The notes beneath the pieces are model-generated. The model had not been told where the DNA came from, did no database searches, and saw only the letters and a list, made by a program, of their open reading frames with translations. A stretch of DNA of 57,871 nucleotides from Laetiporus sulphureus 93-53 (taxonomy: Eukaryota > Basidiomycota > Agaricomycetes > Polyporales > Laetiporaceae): contig NW_024468608.1 in NCBI RefSeq assembly GCF_001632365.1, positions 1 through 57,871 of the forward strand, given 5' to 3'. This document shows positions 1 to 12,120 of this stretch, in pieces. Both the position numbers and the translations under genes were made by a program. Positions within the stretch are counted from its first letter, which is position 1, and each line of letters opens with the position of its first letter.

Positions 1-2170
1 GAGGTCCGATAGAGAGCTGCCATCCTGATCACTGGATGAATAAAAGACGAACCAAACCTGCCAGATGTACCGTCATACAGAGTATAACTCCGTATCACAG
101 CTTCTACATCACAAAACAAGCCTGGTAAGCAATACAAACGATGAAAGAACTCTCACCAGTCGTGCTCCCAACCTTGTCCGACCTCCAACGACCAACCGTA
201 CACCCTCTAGCCATGCCGATACCCAGAGAACAACGTTGGAATGGTGTATAACCCGTAGCAACAGCCTTATACCTGGCGCAAGCGGAGATCGGCCACAAAG
301 TGTTGGAAAAGGTGCTGGAGAACGGGCGCCTAAGGAGAGGTTGGAAAAAACGAACTAGGGAACGCTTAATACAGTTGCGCCGGGTCCAGAAACGGGCGAC
401 AGTGTAGGGAAGAAGGGAAACAAGCCTGCGCAAGTGCCGCGCAAGACAGAGCTATCGTGTAAGATGAGGTGGACGACGTTGTCTGTGACAGTACCTCACG
501 AGGATACCAAGGAGATTGCCGACGGCGCCGAGCGATCGGAACGCAACATCAGAGTTGCGCCGCAGTTGCGCCGGACCAATGGGATGCCGAGCTTGCTGTT
601 GAGGGTGTCCACAAGCCTATAACGTCTCAATTAAATTGCATAGATTGAAAACAAAATCCATGGCTCCAAGGGGCTTGGAGCCATTGGCATATAGATAGCC
701 TTGGCTGGTCACACTCGGTTTCTCATCAGCCAGAGCACTTAGTCATAGATTACATATGGTCCATGGTATATGAACCATATCTCTCTTCAAATACATTCAG
801 ACATGTTTCATATTGTTAAATCCTTCCTGCCCATGCTATTTACCAGGAGTTTGCCTCAATGTTGATAGTAGAACAGTCATGTTTCTCCTTGACTGCATTT
901 ATTGATATTTTAATATGGGCTCAATATGCTGATTTGGCACTTGGAGTGCATAATGTGCCGGAAAATGCAGATCATGTGTATTACGAAAAATATCCGATGA
1001 CATTAGGGACATCGCAAAGACAGAGGCCGGCGATCATGCATGTTTATTACAGAAATCGCTACAGAGGCTGACGAAGTACGTATACGTGACGTATGATGAG
1101 CATGACCGCAGTACCAGGCTTGGGCAGGTGGCGGAGGCCGTGAGCTTCGAGGCGATGTCAGCGTCGCCAGTAGAGTATGCTAGTGAGCATGGAAAGTCGC
1201 CGGTTGCCATCGAGCGCAATGGAAGTAGTGCTCCGAGAAGCGGACCAGCGTGCAGTGATGCATGACTATCGCAGAGTTGGCGTGATGAGCCTGGACTGTG
1301 GTGACATTGCCCGCATTCACGATAGGCAAAGGTAGGACTACCCTGCCGACGAAAGCAGTCGTGGTCGGGTGACAATTTCACTGGGCCTCACGATGTCGAT
1401 GTGCATGGGCAGCAGGTCGATTGCACACGAAGCTTGACTGGCATTGACGGTAGGGAAGGAAGGGCGGCAAAGCGTCTTGAAAGTCTCGTTCCTATTTGTT
1501 GGCGTATCGTGGCTGATGATGGAGGGCATGGGTAGGATGCAGCGTGGCGGTCGCGGAAGCGAACATACGCCCTCATGGCCGAGGCCAAGACGCGCCAGGC
1601 CATGCAATAGTATGACGACTCACCTATGGTGTAAAATCCTAGATCTCTCCTCGCCGACCTGCCCGTCCACCACCATCGTCATTTACTGCTAGCTAACATA
1701 GACCAGTCGTAGCTGGGGGAATTGCAAAGAGTGGGGTTGGGTGGCTCCTTGGAAAATGCATACAACGTCGTTTCCAAGGCACTCGAGACATACATCAGGA
1801 TCCTGGTGCCTGAGCAGTTCGTGGTTGATGGAGATCAGGACAGATGTGAGCGAGACCTCGTTACTGGCCAGCGAGAGACGCATCGTGTCTCCACTAAGCA
1901 GGAATCGCGTTCTCGTGGAGTGCGCGTGTCCGACGATGGAGGGGCCAGAGAGAACGAGCTCGGCGGATGCGTCAACAGTGTGGGCAACGATGACGACGGT
2001 CTCGAATTGACCATAGCTACTAATTTAAGTCCACTCTCGGATGTTATCGTGCGGATAAGTTAACGTATCACGGACTGATCCGGCAGAAAGGCTATGAATG
2101 CGACGCTTGGCCACCTCCAGATTATCCGCCCGTCTGATCAACCCCCTCGCCCTCCCAGCCATCGTCCACC
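1..2170. other. Left edge, no confident gene
   Basis: I see no gene model I can defend here. Short frames overlap on both strands without recognisable motifs. The only coding-like piece is a Lys/Arg/Glu-rich frame on the plus strand at about 264-407. It ends in a stop and could be the last exon of a gene starting further left, or a relic. The rest looks like ordinary intergenic DNA. Confidence 0.4.
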
Positions 2171-3570
2171 ATGGCTGCAACATCCGAACATCCAACCCTT
2201 CGTATGTATGCCTCGGGAACTCGAATGCTGCATCGCTTACCCACCCCCGCAGAGCCGACGAGCGTGAGCGCCTCCAGTCCAAAACTCGCATCGCCCGCGC
2301 CGCCGCTTGAGCTGCGGCACATTACGTCCAATACCAACCTTGTCGCAAACATTTCTGCCAGTCCGAGCCGCGAACGCGAGCGCCGACTCTCCAATCGCAA
2401 TTCGCAGCATCATCTCCGACCGCATCGCGTCGGCTCTCGTTCGCCGTCCAGCATTCCCTCCTCGCCCACATCCGTGTACGTGCTCCAAGTAGCCCCTCCT
2501 GATCTTCGCTGATCGTCCTGCTCGTGCGCAGACACTCGTCTTCATCTGCCATATTTGAACGAGACATCGAGCCCATCGCGCCCGGCCCTCTCACCCTCAG
2601 CCACTCCAATGATCCCCATCGTATTCCTCGCTCAAGAACTACCGAGCAGCTCGAGCACTCGGTGCCTTCCGTTCTGGACAGCGCGGCTGCAGTCCTCACT
2701 AGCACCGATACCGACGACGATGGCCTCGACGCCGTCTCCATCATCACTCCTGCCCCACCCGAGTCTCGTAGTGGCTTCACCAGCCCCATCTCGCGCATGA
2801 GCAGCCGCAGTCCGAGTCCTACGGGGACAGGTGGACGGAAAAGCCTGCTGTTTAGCACCGGTGCTGGCACGGGTGCTGGAACGAGCCCCGTCTTGGGCGC
2901 GAGTCCGCCGCAGCAGGGGTCTCCGCCGATGCTGATCCCAAGACCGGGCGCACAGGCGAGTACGAGCCCGAGCACACAGATGAGCCCAAACAGTCCCCTT
3001 TCCGCAGCATCGCCAACGACACCTGCGACCCCGACCTCTGCTTACTTCTCCGCCTCTGCGTCCGCAGGACCGCCGTCCGAAGCAGGTTCGGAGTCGTCCT
3101 CGCCCACGACAGCGACGCACCATGAGCATCCGCTGCACGCGCTTCCATCGTCGCCGCAGACGACGGTCACCATCCCGCCCGTAAGTGTAACGTCGCATCC
3201 TCCTTCACCCAAAACAAGTGTGGGTGCGCCGACAAAGCGACTGTCGTTCCTCTCGTACATGGATCTGCTAAGCTCCACTCCCGCGGCGACACAGCCGCTA
3301 TCGAGTCTGACGACGGGGATGGTGTCCGAGCCGCCGCCGCACCTGCCGAGCGTCATGGGCTTCCCGCAGGCGCAGGCGCAGTATGCGGCGAGCAATGGGG
3401 GGAGTGTGCAGAACATCGCGACGCTTGAGCGCGAGGCGGCGGGTGTTGGCATTCTAGATGATATGGGTGGGGAATGGGAGCGCGAGGGGCTTGGGAGGGG
3501 CCTGGAGGAAAGGCTGGAGGCGCTCAATGCGCATGCGAACGCGCATGCGGCGGTGTCGGGAAAAGCATAG
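2171..3570 (+). CDS. Ser/Pro-rich low-complexity protein, two exons
   Basis: Exons are 2171-2475 and 2532-3570. The intron is 56 nt with a GTACGT donor and CAG acceptor, and the join keeps phase, giving 447 residues. The ATG sits in a good context (CACCATGG). The protein is almost entirely disordered sequence rich in Ser, Pro, Thr and Ala, with Gly-Ala-Gly-Thr repeats near the middle. A more conserved-looking patch, KRLSFLSYMDLLSSTP, lies at roughly residues 320-335. The C-terminal 60 residues contain an acidic/charged helix-like segment and an Asn-Ala-His-Ala tail. No enzymatic domain is visible and I do not recognise a function. The basic-hydrophobic Ser motif resembles patches in fungal regulatory or scaffold proteins, but that is only an impression. 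The long antisense frames across it follow from its GC-rich codons. Confidence 0.75.
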
Positions 3571-4758
3571 ACGGGCTAGGTGAGTTGCATTTTTGTATGA
3601 TTGTATGCGGGCTGATGATACAAGCATGTGTCTCCTGCTCGACCTCAAGCTCTATCTCGCTCGCTTGTCTCGGTGTTTCCACGGTCATCTTACTATTGTA
3701 CGAGGGTTGCAGCAAATGGCCTCTCTTACGGCAAGAAGGGCTCACGCCTATCTTACTCGTCAAACTAATCTCAGTGAAACTCAAGATGCGTTCTCTCGTT
3801 TCTCATGCAATTTCTTCCCGATTCTGTGACTGTTCCCGTCCTTTGTTCTGTCTGTGTGGTGTATAGGCTCCCTTGTCTCTTTCTTTCTGTTCTGTGTTAC
3901 AACTACCTCATCCACTAGCTAGCTAACTACCTGTCTCGCTCGCGTGCAATCCCGCACTTAATGGCGCGCCCGATGTGTCTGTTCGATATTTATATGAAAC
4001 CGATACCCCGTGCGGGCGACGACTATGCTGTAATTCTCTACGCTGAATAGTTACGTACGTACAAATACATATGAACAGAACGCGTGTATGCTCGGTGTCG
4101 TTTACTGAATACTTATCTTAGACCACGGCTTGTGTCGTCATCGGGGTGCGCGCTGACCTTAAGCCTGTGCGCGGGCGAGGCATGACGCAGGTTGGCGATG
4201 CGGCCTTTGAACGCATTCCACCATCCGGGTTTCGTGGATGCTGAGATAGCGAGGACTTGGCCAGCGGTTTCGCTACACAAGACACGTAAGAGAGCATGCC
4301 TACAAAGGAGCAACAACCATGAGGAACAATCAGAATGAAAGGCGTGCTGGATGATGGACTCGGGCCAAGAAATTGTTTGACACGTCCAAACGAGTCGTTC
4401 GCGTTCGTGTACTGCGACAATAGTAGGCGTCGCGGTTGCACTCTGGAAGAACGTATGCGCGCGGAGGAGAGGCGGCAGAGGCCAGGCACGGAGGCGAACG
4501 CCGTGTGGGACAGGACCAGACGCGCTCGCCACATGCGCACGAGCTCACCGCCGTCGGTCGCAAGGGCAGCGAGCGTGGAACATAAACAAGGGTCGAATAC
4601 ATAAATGAAGGAGATGACTGCGGCGGTGGCGGAGTGAGTGCGTGTGATGGCAGTGGCGGCTGCGTCAGGCCTGGGACCTGCGTGTCTTTAACCCGCTCAA
4701 ATGCGCGCCCGCAGATAACCAGTTCCACTCTCTCTCGCTCGCGTCGCTCGTCGCTCGC
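3571..4758. other. Intergenic between two plus-strand genes
   Basis: This holds the 3' flank of the Ser/Pro-rich gene and the 5' flank of the KRE6-like gene. Small frames on both strands have no motifs. A pyrimidine-rich stretch (ctctctcgctcgcgtcgctcg) at about 4731-4751 directly precedes the next start codon, as is common at fungal transcription starts. Confidence 0.5.
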
Positions 4759-7617
4759 ATGTCGTCCTCCAGCTCATCCGACGACGCTGGCGACGACAAC
4801 CAGCGCTCAGGTGACAGCTCTGCCAACGACATCGCCGTCCGCGGTGCTGATCCCTCTCTCCACCGAACAGAGGCTTTGCTCGCGGAGGACTCCCATACGA
4901 GAGACCTCGCTGCCTCTTTCAGCCCGACCACTCCCATCTTCGTCTCCTCGCCTCTCAATCCGAACCCTCATGGCGCCAGCGGGTCACAGGTCGTCCGCGC
5001 CCGTCGCGCGTCCAAGGGCAGTCCGCTCATCCAGCGCGTTGCTTCCGAGGAGTGCCATGCCCTTGGCTCCCAGCGCGCCTCTGACCAGACCCCCCGCGGC
5101 TCCATGATCCTCTACCGCCTCGCCAACGACGACCAGGACGAACTCGCCTTTCCTCCCAAGCTCGATGCCGCCACCCGCTCCTCCGTCATGTCTTCCTCGG
5201 GAGATTCCGTCTTCACCTTGAGCTATGACTCCAAGTATCCCTCGGGCACTATGGTCACTGGCCTACGTGGGTTCATTCCTTACGCGTACGATCCTACAGA
5301 GGATTGCAAGGATGAACCGGAAGAGGACGACTATCTGTACGACCCAAAGTATGGCGACGACACACACTGTTCTGCACTCTCTTGGCGCGGCTTGTGGAAC
5401 CTCTCAATGCTTGTCACCCTCCTTCTAGCAATCCTCACACTCTTTATATGCTATCCCGTCGTTTCATTCTACCACAATGATGACCTCAAAGAGAACGTTA
5501 ACAGTACGACTGACACGGCGACAAACTCTAGCTCCACCGTAAAGCGCGCCGATGCATTCCAGTAAGTCTCCTGCTCTACGCCACTAATTTAACTGCTCAC
5601 TGCCATGCACCAGAATGAGACTTCAAAGTGAATCCCCAGCACAACTCATCGATTTTGATACGCCGCTCTCATCACACTTCCGCACCGGTTTCGACGGCAC
5701 GCCCTACGAGCTTGTCTTCTCTGATGAATTTTCCGCAGACGGGCGCACCTTTCGCGCGGGCGACGACCCACATTGGGAGGCCGTTGCGCTGCCGAGATCC
5801 GCCGCAGGGGAGCGATATGACCCGCAGCAGGTCGGCACAGCCGGCGGATATCTGCACATCGCGATGGAGCGGGAGGACGAGGCGGGCTGGCGGAGCGGGA
5901 TGCTACAAAGCTGGAACAAGATGTGTTTCACGGGCGGATACGTCGAGGTTGCGGTGGCGCTCCCTGGTGCACGAGGATACGTGCGTGATCGAGCTGTTAC
6001 ACGCGTGATTTGCTGAGCAGGGTGCATTGCAGTCGCCAAGGGTGTGGACGCTCGGCAACCTCGCGCGCGCCGGATACTCAGCTAGCTTGGACGGAGTATG
6101 GCCGTATAGGTAGGCGGCTCTCTCTACTCATGGCACCTGCTAACTGATAACCTATCTCTTCCCGCTTATCGTGCGGCTCGATAGCTACGACGAGTGCGAC
6201 GTTGGCACCTTTCCGAATCAGACTTATAAGAACGGTACCGGGCCCGCCGCGGCGCTGCACATCAGCGCCAAGGAGGGCGATCAGCTATCGCAGCTCCCTG
6301 GTCAGCGTCTCTCGTGAGTCTTGCTCCGCGCTTTTCCCGGCACGATTTTTATGCAATATTGCGACTCAGAGCCTGTACGTGCCCCGGCGAGAAGCATCCT
6401 GGGGAGTCAAAAGAGAAGGTGAGAGGTCGCGGGGCGCCAGAGATCGACATCCTGTACGCAGACACGGGGGACGAGAAGGTTGTGCAGAGCGCGCAGTTTG
6501 CGCCGCTCGCGAGTGGGCGCCGGCGCACAGGCGGAGAGGGCGAATTTGTGATCTACAATGAGTCCGCTACGCGTGAGAGTGTCTATCGGTCAGTCTGATC
6601 GTGTTTCACGTCTTGTTACATGTCATTTGCTGATCGATGATGGACGTTTCGTAATTGGATAATTACGACGATCGTTTGAAATGGCTCACAGAGGATCGCA
6701 GTTGTGAGTGGGCGGGTTCCTTTTTCTGTGCCGGCGGTATTGCGGGTCGTGGGTATTGTTGCTGACTGCACTACCTAGGCAACAGACCGTTGCGACTTCC
6801 ACGGAGATCCCATCGCGAGCGCTCGCATCTGACGACTCGGAGCCGCAGTTCATTACCTTCGGTCGGTCCCAATTACATTGCACTTGCATGCAGATCTTCT
6901 GATGTGCCGTATCGCTTGTCTATACAGGCTTCGAGTATCATAGTGAACCCGCGATCCTGGAGGAGGCATTCGTTACATGGCAGGTGGACGGTCGGCCCAC
7001 GGCGAAGTTGAGCGGGGTGGGCGTCGGTGCAGATCAAGATAAGGGCGGGTCGATGGTCGGCCGTCGGTTGATTTCGCAGGAGCCTATGGTGAGCCCATTT
7101 GTCTATATATGCGCGTTTTTTTTGCAGCTGACCACCTTGGTATGTCGTAGTCGATTGTGATGAACCTTGCGCCGTCACGTACGTTGATCTTGCCATCTCG
7201 ATAAGTACATCGCGTTGATTGTGACGTTGTAGATAATTGGCGGGAGCTCGGTCTGTCGTCGATTCCATCATCTGGCGAGATGCTCGTCGATTACGTGCGC
7301 GTGTACCAGCGCGTAGGGCAAATGAACGTCGGGTGCAGCCCGGCGGAGTACCCCACCGCAGATTACATCAGCGCCCATATGGAGGCGTACTCCAGTGCGT
7401 CGTTTCTCATCTGGTATATTATGCTATCTGCCTGCAAGCTGATGTGCATCTTTTCTTGCTTGTCAGACCCGCACTTGAAGACCTGGTCAGGACCAGGGCC
7501 ATTTAGCGCTGGGTATTCCTGGCCCAGAAATGAGCTTGTACGTTGCAGCCAGCCTCACTGATATTCTACGCCAGTACTCACTGTTGCCGTCTCTTGCAGT
7601 ATGAAGGATCCTGCTAG
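4759..7617 (+). CDS. Beta-glucan synthesis-associated protein (SKN1/KRE6 family, GH16)
   Basis: Twelve exons: 4759-5561, 5614-5980, 6033-6109, 6185-6313, 6370-6588, 6692-6703, 6779-6861, 6928-7088, 7151-7178, 7233-7394, 7467-7537, 7600-7617. Together they encode 709 residues without a frame break. The layout is a type II membrane protein: a disordered acidic N-terminus, one membrane segment at about 214-238 ([18 protein letters not shown]), then a lumenal GH16-like domain. Family landmarks in order are [65 protein letters not shown] and [12 protein letters not shown]. Kre6/Skn1 proteins act in the secretory pathway in beta-1,6-glucan assembly for the cell wall. Oddities: the GH16 signature E-x-D-x-x-E reads E483-I-D485-I-L-Y488, so the usual second catalytic Glu is Tyr. 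Exon 6 is only 12 nt. The gene converges on the OPT gene to its right. Confidence 0.93.
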
Positions 7618-8119
7618 ATTACACATGACCTTCCTCCTCCTGTGCTCTTCCTATAGACAGTCTGATCATTCGCTCACCGAACCGGACGCTATCTCACCAG
7701 CATACAGTATAATGCCCACGTACTGCGCACTAACGTATACCCTCTGTGCTCGCCCGCCTCCCTTTTATTATATCGTGCTGTTCCTTGATTGCTTGGCTCA
7801 CGCTACGAGGACGCTGGTAACGTAGTGTTGCCGGACACACAAGAAATTGTTCTTCGCGGGGTTTATGATAAACATACATGCAGTGTAGATTGTTGTGCTA
7901 TCCCGCCTCGCGTACGTCCCGCTTGGATGCTGGGGAATATACGATGCATTCTTTCTGACATGCTATGGTCGAGGCGCATTTACGAGAGCGGCGAGGTGAT
8001 TTCAGGTGAGTTACATCGTGTATCATCGGTTCATGCATACGATCGTGGAATACAGCAGCGACTTGGGAGTACGGTTACAAATGGTCATTTCAAGATCTAT
8101 GCAGTCGAACGCAGCAAAT
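7618..8119. other. Intergenic between convergent genes
   Basis: This is the shared 3' flank of the KRE6-like gene (plus) and the first OPT gene (minus). No coding signal is seen. The right-hand part, from about 7945, belongs to the duplicated unit repeated near 11933-12120. Confidence 0.5.
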
Positions 8120-10572
8120 TCATCCGCAATACTCGTTCATCGGACACCCAACGCTTGTGCCGTACACCGAACCAGACACCTTGGCGATCTCCAGCACAGC
8201 ATCGACGATCCCGCCAAGTCCCTCTCCCGCGATCATTCCGGCAGCGACAGCGTAGCCATAGACGAACCACGCGTTTGGCAAACGGCGCCTCCACACGAAA
8301 GCAATGATGCTCCCAAACAGCATCGCTACGGGGTACGTGTTGCTCGGCCCCAGTACGAATGCGATTCCCACCGCATTCCAGTTTGGGAACCAATGGTGCT
8401 TCTCTGCAGGGACATAGCGGTACTTCACGTACGCGCATACGAGCACGAGCCCGCCGAGTACGAGCGCGACAATACCGGACGAGAGGGGAACAGGGAGGCT
8501 CGAGTCGGACACAGCGATGGAGACCGCACGCCAAGACTTGACGTCGGGCACGGCGAATGCACAGCTCGAGCTTGAGAGCGTGTTGATGCACGGGTACGCC
8601 TTCGAAAAGACGACGTACATCGCGGTGGAGAGGAAGATGGAGATGAGCGCACCGAAGCACTGTGCGTAGAGCTGCACGCGGGGCGATGCGCTGAGGAGGT
8701 GTGTCGTTTTGAGGTCGCAGAGCATGTCTGAACATTGTTCCGCAGCGGCGAGGGTGATCATGCCCATGAGCCCGTTGTTGAGCTCGTTCTTGGTGGGCGA
8801 GAGGCCCGATCCTTTGGAGATCCCACCGAAAATCTGCATGGCTGATCAGTGGAGGCTCATTGCAAAGCATTCCTGTTTCACTCACGAGCTGAGAAAAGTT
8901 GCCAAGAGTAGTCACCGGGTTTACGGACACGCGTCCGATGCACTCCGCGCCAACGAGGGAGAAGATAAATGCGAAGATGATTGAAAGGAGGGTGATACCG
9001 GGATTTTGGCCATACTGATACTTCATCACGCACATCGTCAGGATCGTGCTCGCGACAAGCCCGCCGACCCACATCCACCACGGCGTTTGTTGGTCCTCCG
9101 GGACAGGGTCATAGAATCCATCTTCCTTTTCGACACGCTCCTTGCCCAGATGCAGCCGCCGCATCACAGGCTCGAGGAGGACGGCGAACGCAGTAATGAT
9201 CATTTTGTAGTTCGCGGCGATCTCGGCAACGCTGGAGGTGAGAAGGAGGAGGCAACCGGGCCAGATCATCCAGTACTCGGGCGAGGGCCTGTGGACGGGG
9301 TCGCTGAGCACCATGTTCGAATAGTCGATATAGCCAGGGTACTGGGATGAGTAGGATTCGCCGAAGGCTTTACCGGTAGCGACGAGCGCGGGGCCGATGA
9401 TTGCCCATGCGAGCAATGCACCGCCCGCGAATGAGACGGAGCTGTTCATCGGGACGAGTAGGCCGCAACCGATGAATGCAGGCGTCCACTCCCAAACCCA
9501 TCCCTACGGAAAGGTCAGTATATGTGACGTAGCGCGGCGAACTCCAGCATGAAAGCCCACCCAGCTCTCAGCGCAAATGATCCACTTCCACCCCGCGCGA
9601 TAGAACCACCAGCTCCAGTGCCAGTCCCACATGATTCCGGGTGCATACTCGCTCGCCACGCGCCAGAGGATGGAGATCGCGAACGAGATGACGAGCGCCC
9701 ATGTCTTCTTGCGCGCGATGGCGGCGGCATGCGTGCCGACATGGAGGGAACGGATGGTGTAGGCAGTGGCGATGGAGGTTGGGAAGGTGAGCCTGAGCTT
9801 GAGGATATAGAGGCGGCGCAGAGGCATGGTGAAGAAGATGCCGACATAGGCGCAGCAGATCGTGAACGTAATGAGGCGCCTGAAGGTTTGATTTTATGAT
9901 CGCTATCAGCTATTCATGACATTATGCCCTACCCGAAGTCAGCAGATGGATTTTTGCCAAGCAATCCAAGTTGATAGGCAGCCGGGAATCCAGAGGTAAA
10001 GAGAAGGCCTAAGGAGCCTGCAGCCTGACCAAACATGTCAACTTGGCTCTCGAAATATTTGAAGTCATCGTACTGTTGCGGCACTCTGACAGCAAACGTT
10101 CTCTTTGGGACCGAAGTATCCGCCACCAAACCTCTCTGGCAGTGCTTTAGAGAGTGGCTTAAGGATCGCAAAGCCGAAAATTGACCCAAACATGGACGCG
10201 CCGAATGTGAATCCAGTCTTCAATCCAAGATATACACTACGCGTTATTGGCGTGAGCTCAGTTAATGAAACAAAAGAAAGTGTACGCGCACTTGCTAGCA
10301 GAAATCACAGCACCGAGCGCGCACCCGACGAACACGGCCCGAAAAGTAAACTGCTGTTCTTGCGGAGCATTAGGATCCATAGGGAACGGCTCGTCAGTGC
10401 CGAAGTCCAGCACAGCGCCATCGTCATGATCATCGTGCGAAGGCTCCTCCTCCACCCCGTCAAAGGTGGAGTTTTTCTCGTCGAATCTGTCCTCTTTTTG
10501 GGTCTGCTCCACGACGGTGGGCAGATCCGGTGCGACATGAACCTTTTCAGAGTCGCTCGTACTGTCCAGCAT
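8120..10572 (-). CDS. OPT-superfamily oligopeptide transporter, copy A
   Basis: Six exons on the minus strand: 10572-10292, 10236-10074, 10024-9933, 9879-9561, 9503-8886, 8833-8120. They give 728 residues with GT-AG introns of about 49-59 nt and no frame break. OPT-family features: an acidic hydrophilic N-terminus, then SASNVYLGLKTGF, PERFGGGYFGPKEN, QSAATAAGSLGL, a Trp-rich loop (MWDWHWSWWFYRAG), VNPVTTLGNFSQL and a C-terminal GMIAGEGLGG motif, with many membrane segments throughout. The closest flavour is the YSL/EXS-like arm of OPT proteins common in fungi, which move peptides or metal-chelate conjugates with protons across the plasma membrane; the substrate cannot be read from sequence. 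It is the left member of a tandem pair whose exon boundaries match one for one. Confidence 0.93.
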
Positions 10573-12120
10573 GGAGGCGGGCTATCCAGGTTGGACTAAA
10601 TAGTGAGCAAGAGCTGGGAACCGGAGCGCAGGAGGTAGCGTCCATAATTGTTGTGCTTTGGGAGTATTTATATGATGCAAGGAGTGATAAGCGAACCGCC
10701 AGTCGAGACTAGCGTGTAGATATGAGTGTCGCAGCATAGCATATAGAGAGTGCATTGACAATATCGTCCCGCGGGTAATAAGATGGTAGAAGATTGCGGT
10801 GGTGATAACTGAGAGGGATTGTTTCTCTCACTTGAATCTATGCATGAAGTGCTTCGAAAAAAGCAGAGGATGCTGTCGTATCAAAGGGCGTTTAGGCGAA
10901 CACTGCGGAGAAGCTCAAAGCATTGATGAAACTGACCTCGTGAACATTAGCACGGGTCGCGTGCCATCAGCCATATGCATAGAGCAGACGCATTACGAGA
11001 GGGCCGCCTTCCATCGGAGCGCCATAAAAGACGCTGTATCGCGATCACCTGCGAGTGGCCATCGGTGGCGATGTCGAGAAGTGTTGGGCTGGGGGGACAG
11101 AACATCATAGTTTCGGGGTAATACAGCACGGTCAACTAAGGAGCAGCTGCCTACCTTCCGACTTCCTTCTTTGCAATTCGACTGCCACTTGGAGTAGGCC
11201 ATAATGCAGCAGAACCTTATCTGCAATATCTCGCGACCATCCAACCGGCTTCCTATGAAGAATTTTGCTTGGAGACACTGGGGAGCAACAACAACTTTCT
11301 TCTGTGTGCGTGCCCAGATCTGGTTCGGAAAATTACTGCCTTATACATGGAGATATCAACCCTATGTTGGTCAACGAACCCACATCTCGGCAAGCAGTGC
11401 CGCACCTGGTTGAGCATGTCGCGTTCGACCATCCGACGATCATCGATGCATCCATCATGCAGTTAGGAGCTTGCCGTTGCCATTTCCACACGGCGATTGG
11501 TTCGAACATTACTTTGTAACAAAATTCGATGTTGTACCGGCGCGCGGACTCAGCGTACTCATGCCGTCCTCCATGACGAACCGTGCGTGCGTGTTTGATA
11601 GCTTCAACAATTTCCCCATCTATTCAGTGTGCCTAGACGTATGCATACCGTTAGTGAGTTTCAACTTCACTTGGACAGGCAGTGCTGCTTACCTCGCCGC
11701 TCCAAACGCATTGCAGACTCCCATTGTCGAGCGGTATCAAATTTCGTGTGATTGCAATTTAATGCGCCGCTCTCGATGTCCTAAGTGTCTCTGTTTGACT
11801 TCTCTACATCAATAATTTTCACATTGAAAAAAATGCAAAACCTGAGCCTGCCCTATCATTTGTGCGTCTGCAAGAAGGGACGACTGGTGGGAATGTGGCG
11901 TGGAAAAGGACGGTTAGGTGAGGTTAGTCATTGCATTCTCTCCGATAACTATCGATAACTATCGTCGCGTTGAGATGCATTTATGAGAGCAGCGAGGTGA
12001 TTGTAGGTGTGTTACATCGTGTATCATGGGTCATGCATACAGTCGTGGAATGCATCAGCGACTTGACTGTACAGTTACGAACGGTCATTTCGACATCTAT
12101 ACAACCAAACGAAGCAAATT
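10573..12120. other. Intergenic between OPT copies, with decayed duplicated sequence
   Basis: The stretch is alignable by eye with 14773-15970, upstream of copy B. Patches of near identity alternate with indels, and no open frame is shared by both. One 22-nt block is identical in both copies at nearly the same distance upstream of the ATG (10956-10977 and 15158-15179, 384 and 386 nt). I see no gene here. The last 190 nt match the 3' flank of copy A. Confidence 0.5.
10665..10672 (-). promoter_or_regulatory. TATA box of OPT copy A
   Basis: Read on the minus strand the bases are TATAAATA, 93 nt upstream of the ATG. The spacing suits a fungal promoter. Copy B has only a weaker match at the equivalent place. 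Confidence 0.45.

Noticed and set aside
434..622. 62-codon frame near the left edge
   Set aside because: Too short, no motif, no supporting neighbours.
2322..2975. 217-codon minus-strand frame and other antisense frames in the Ser/Pro-rich gene
   Set aside because: Mirror of a low-complexity coding region; no motifs and no plausible promoter.
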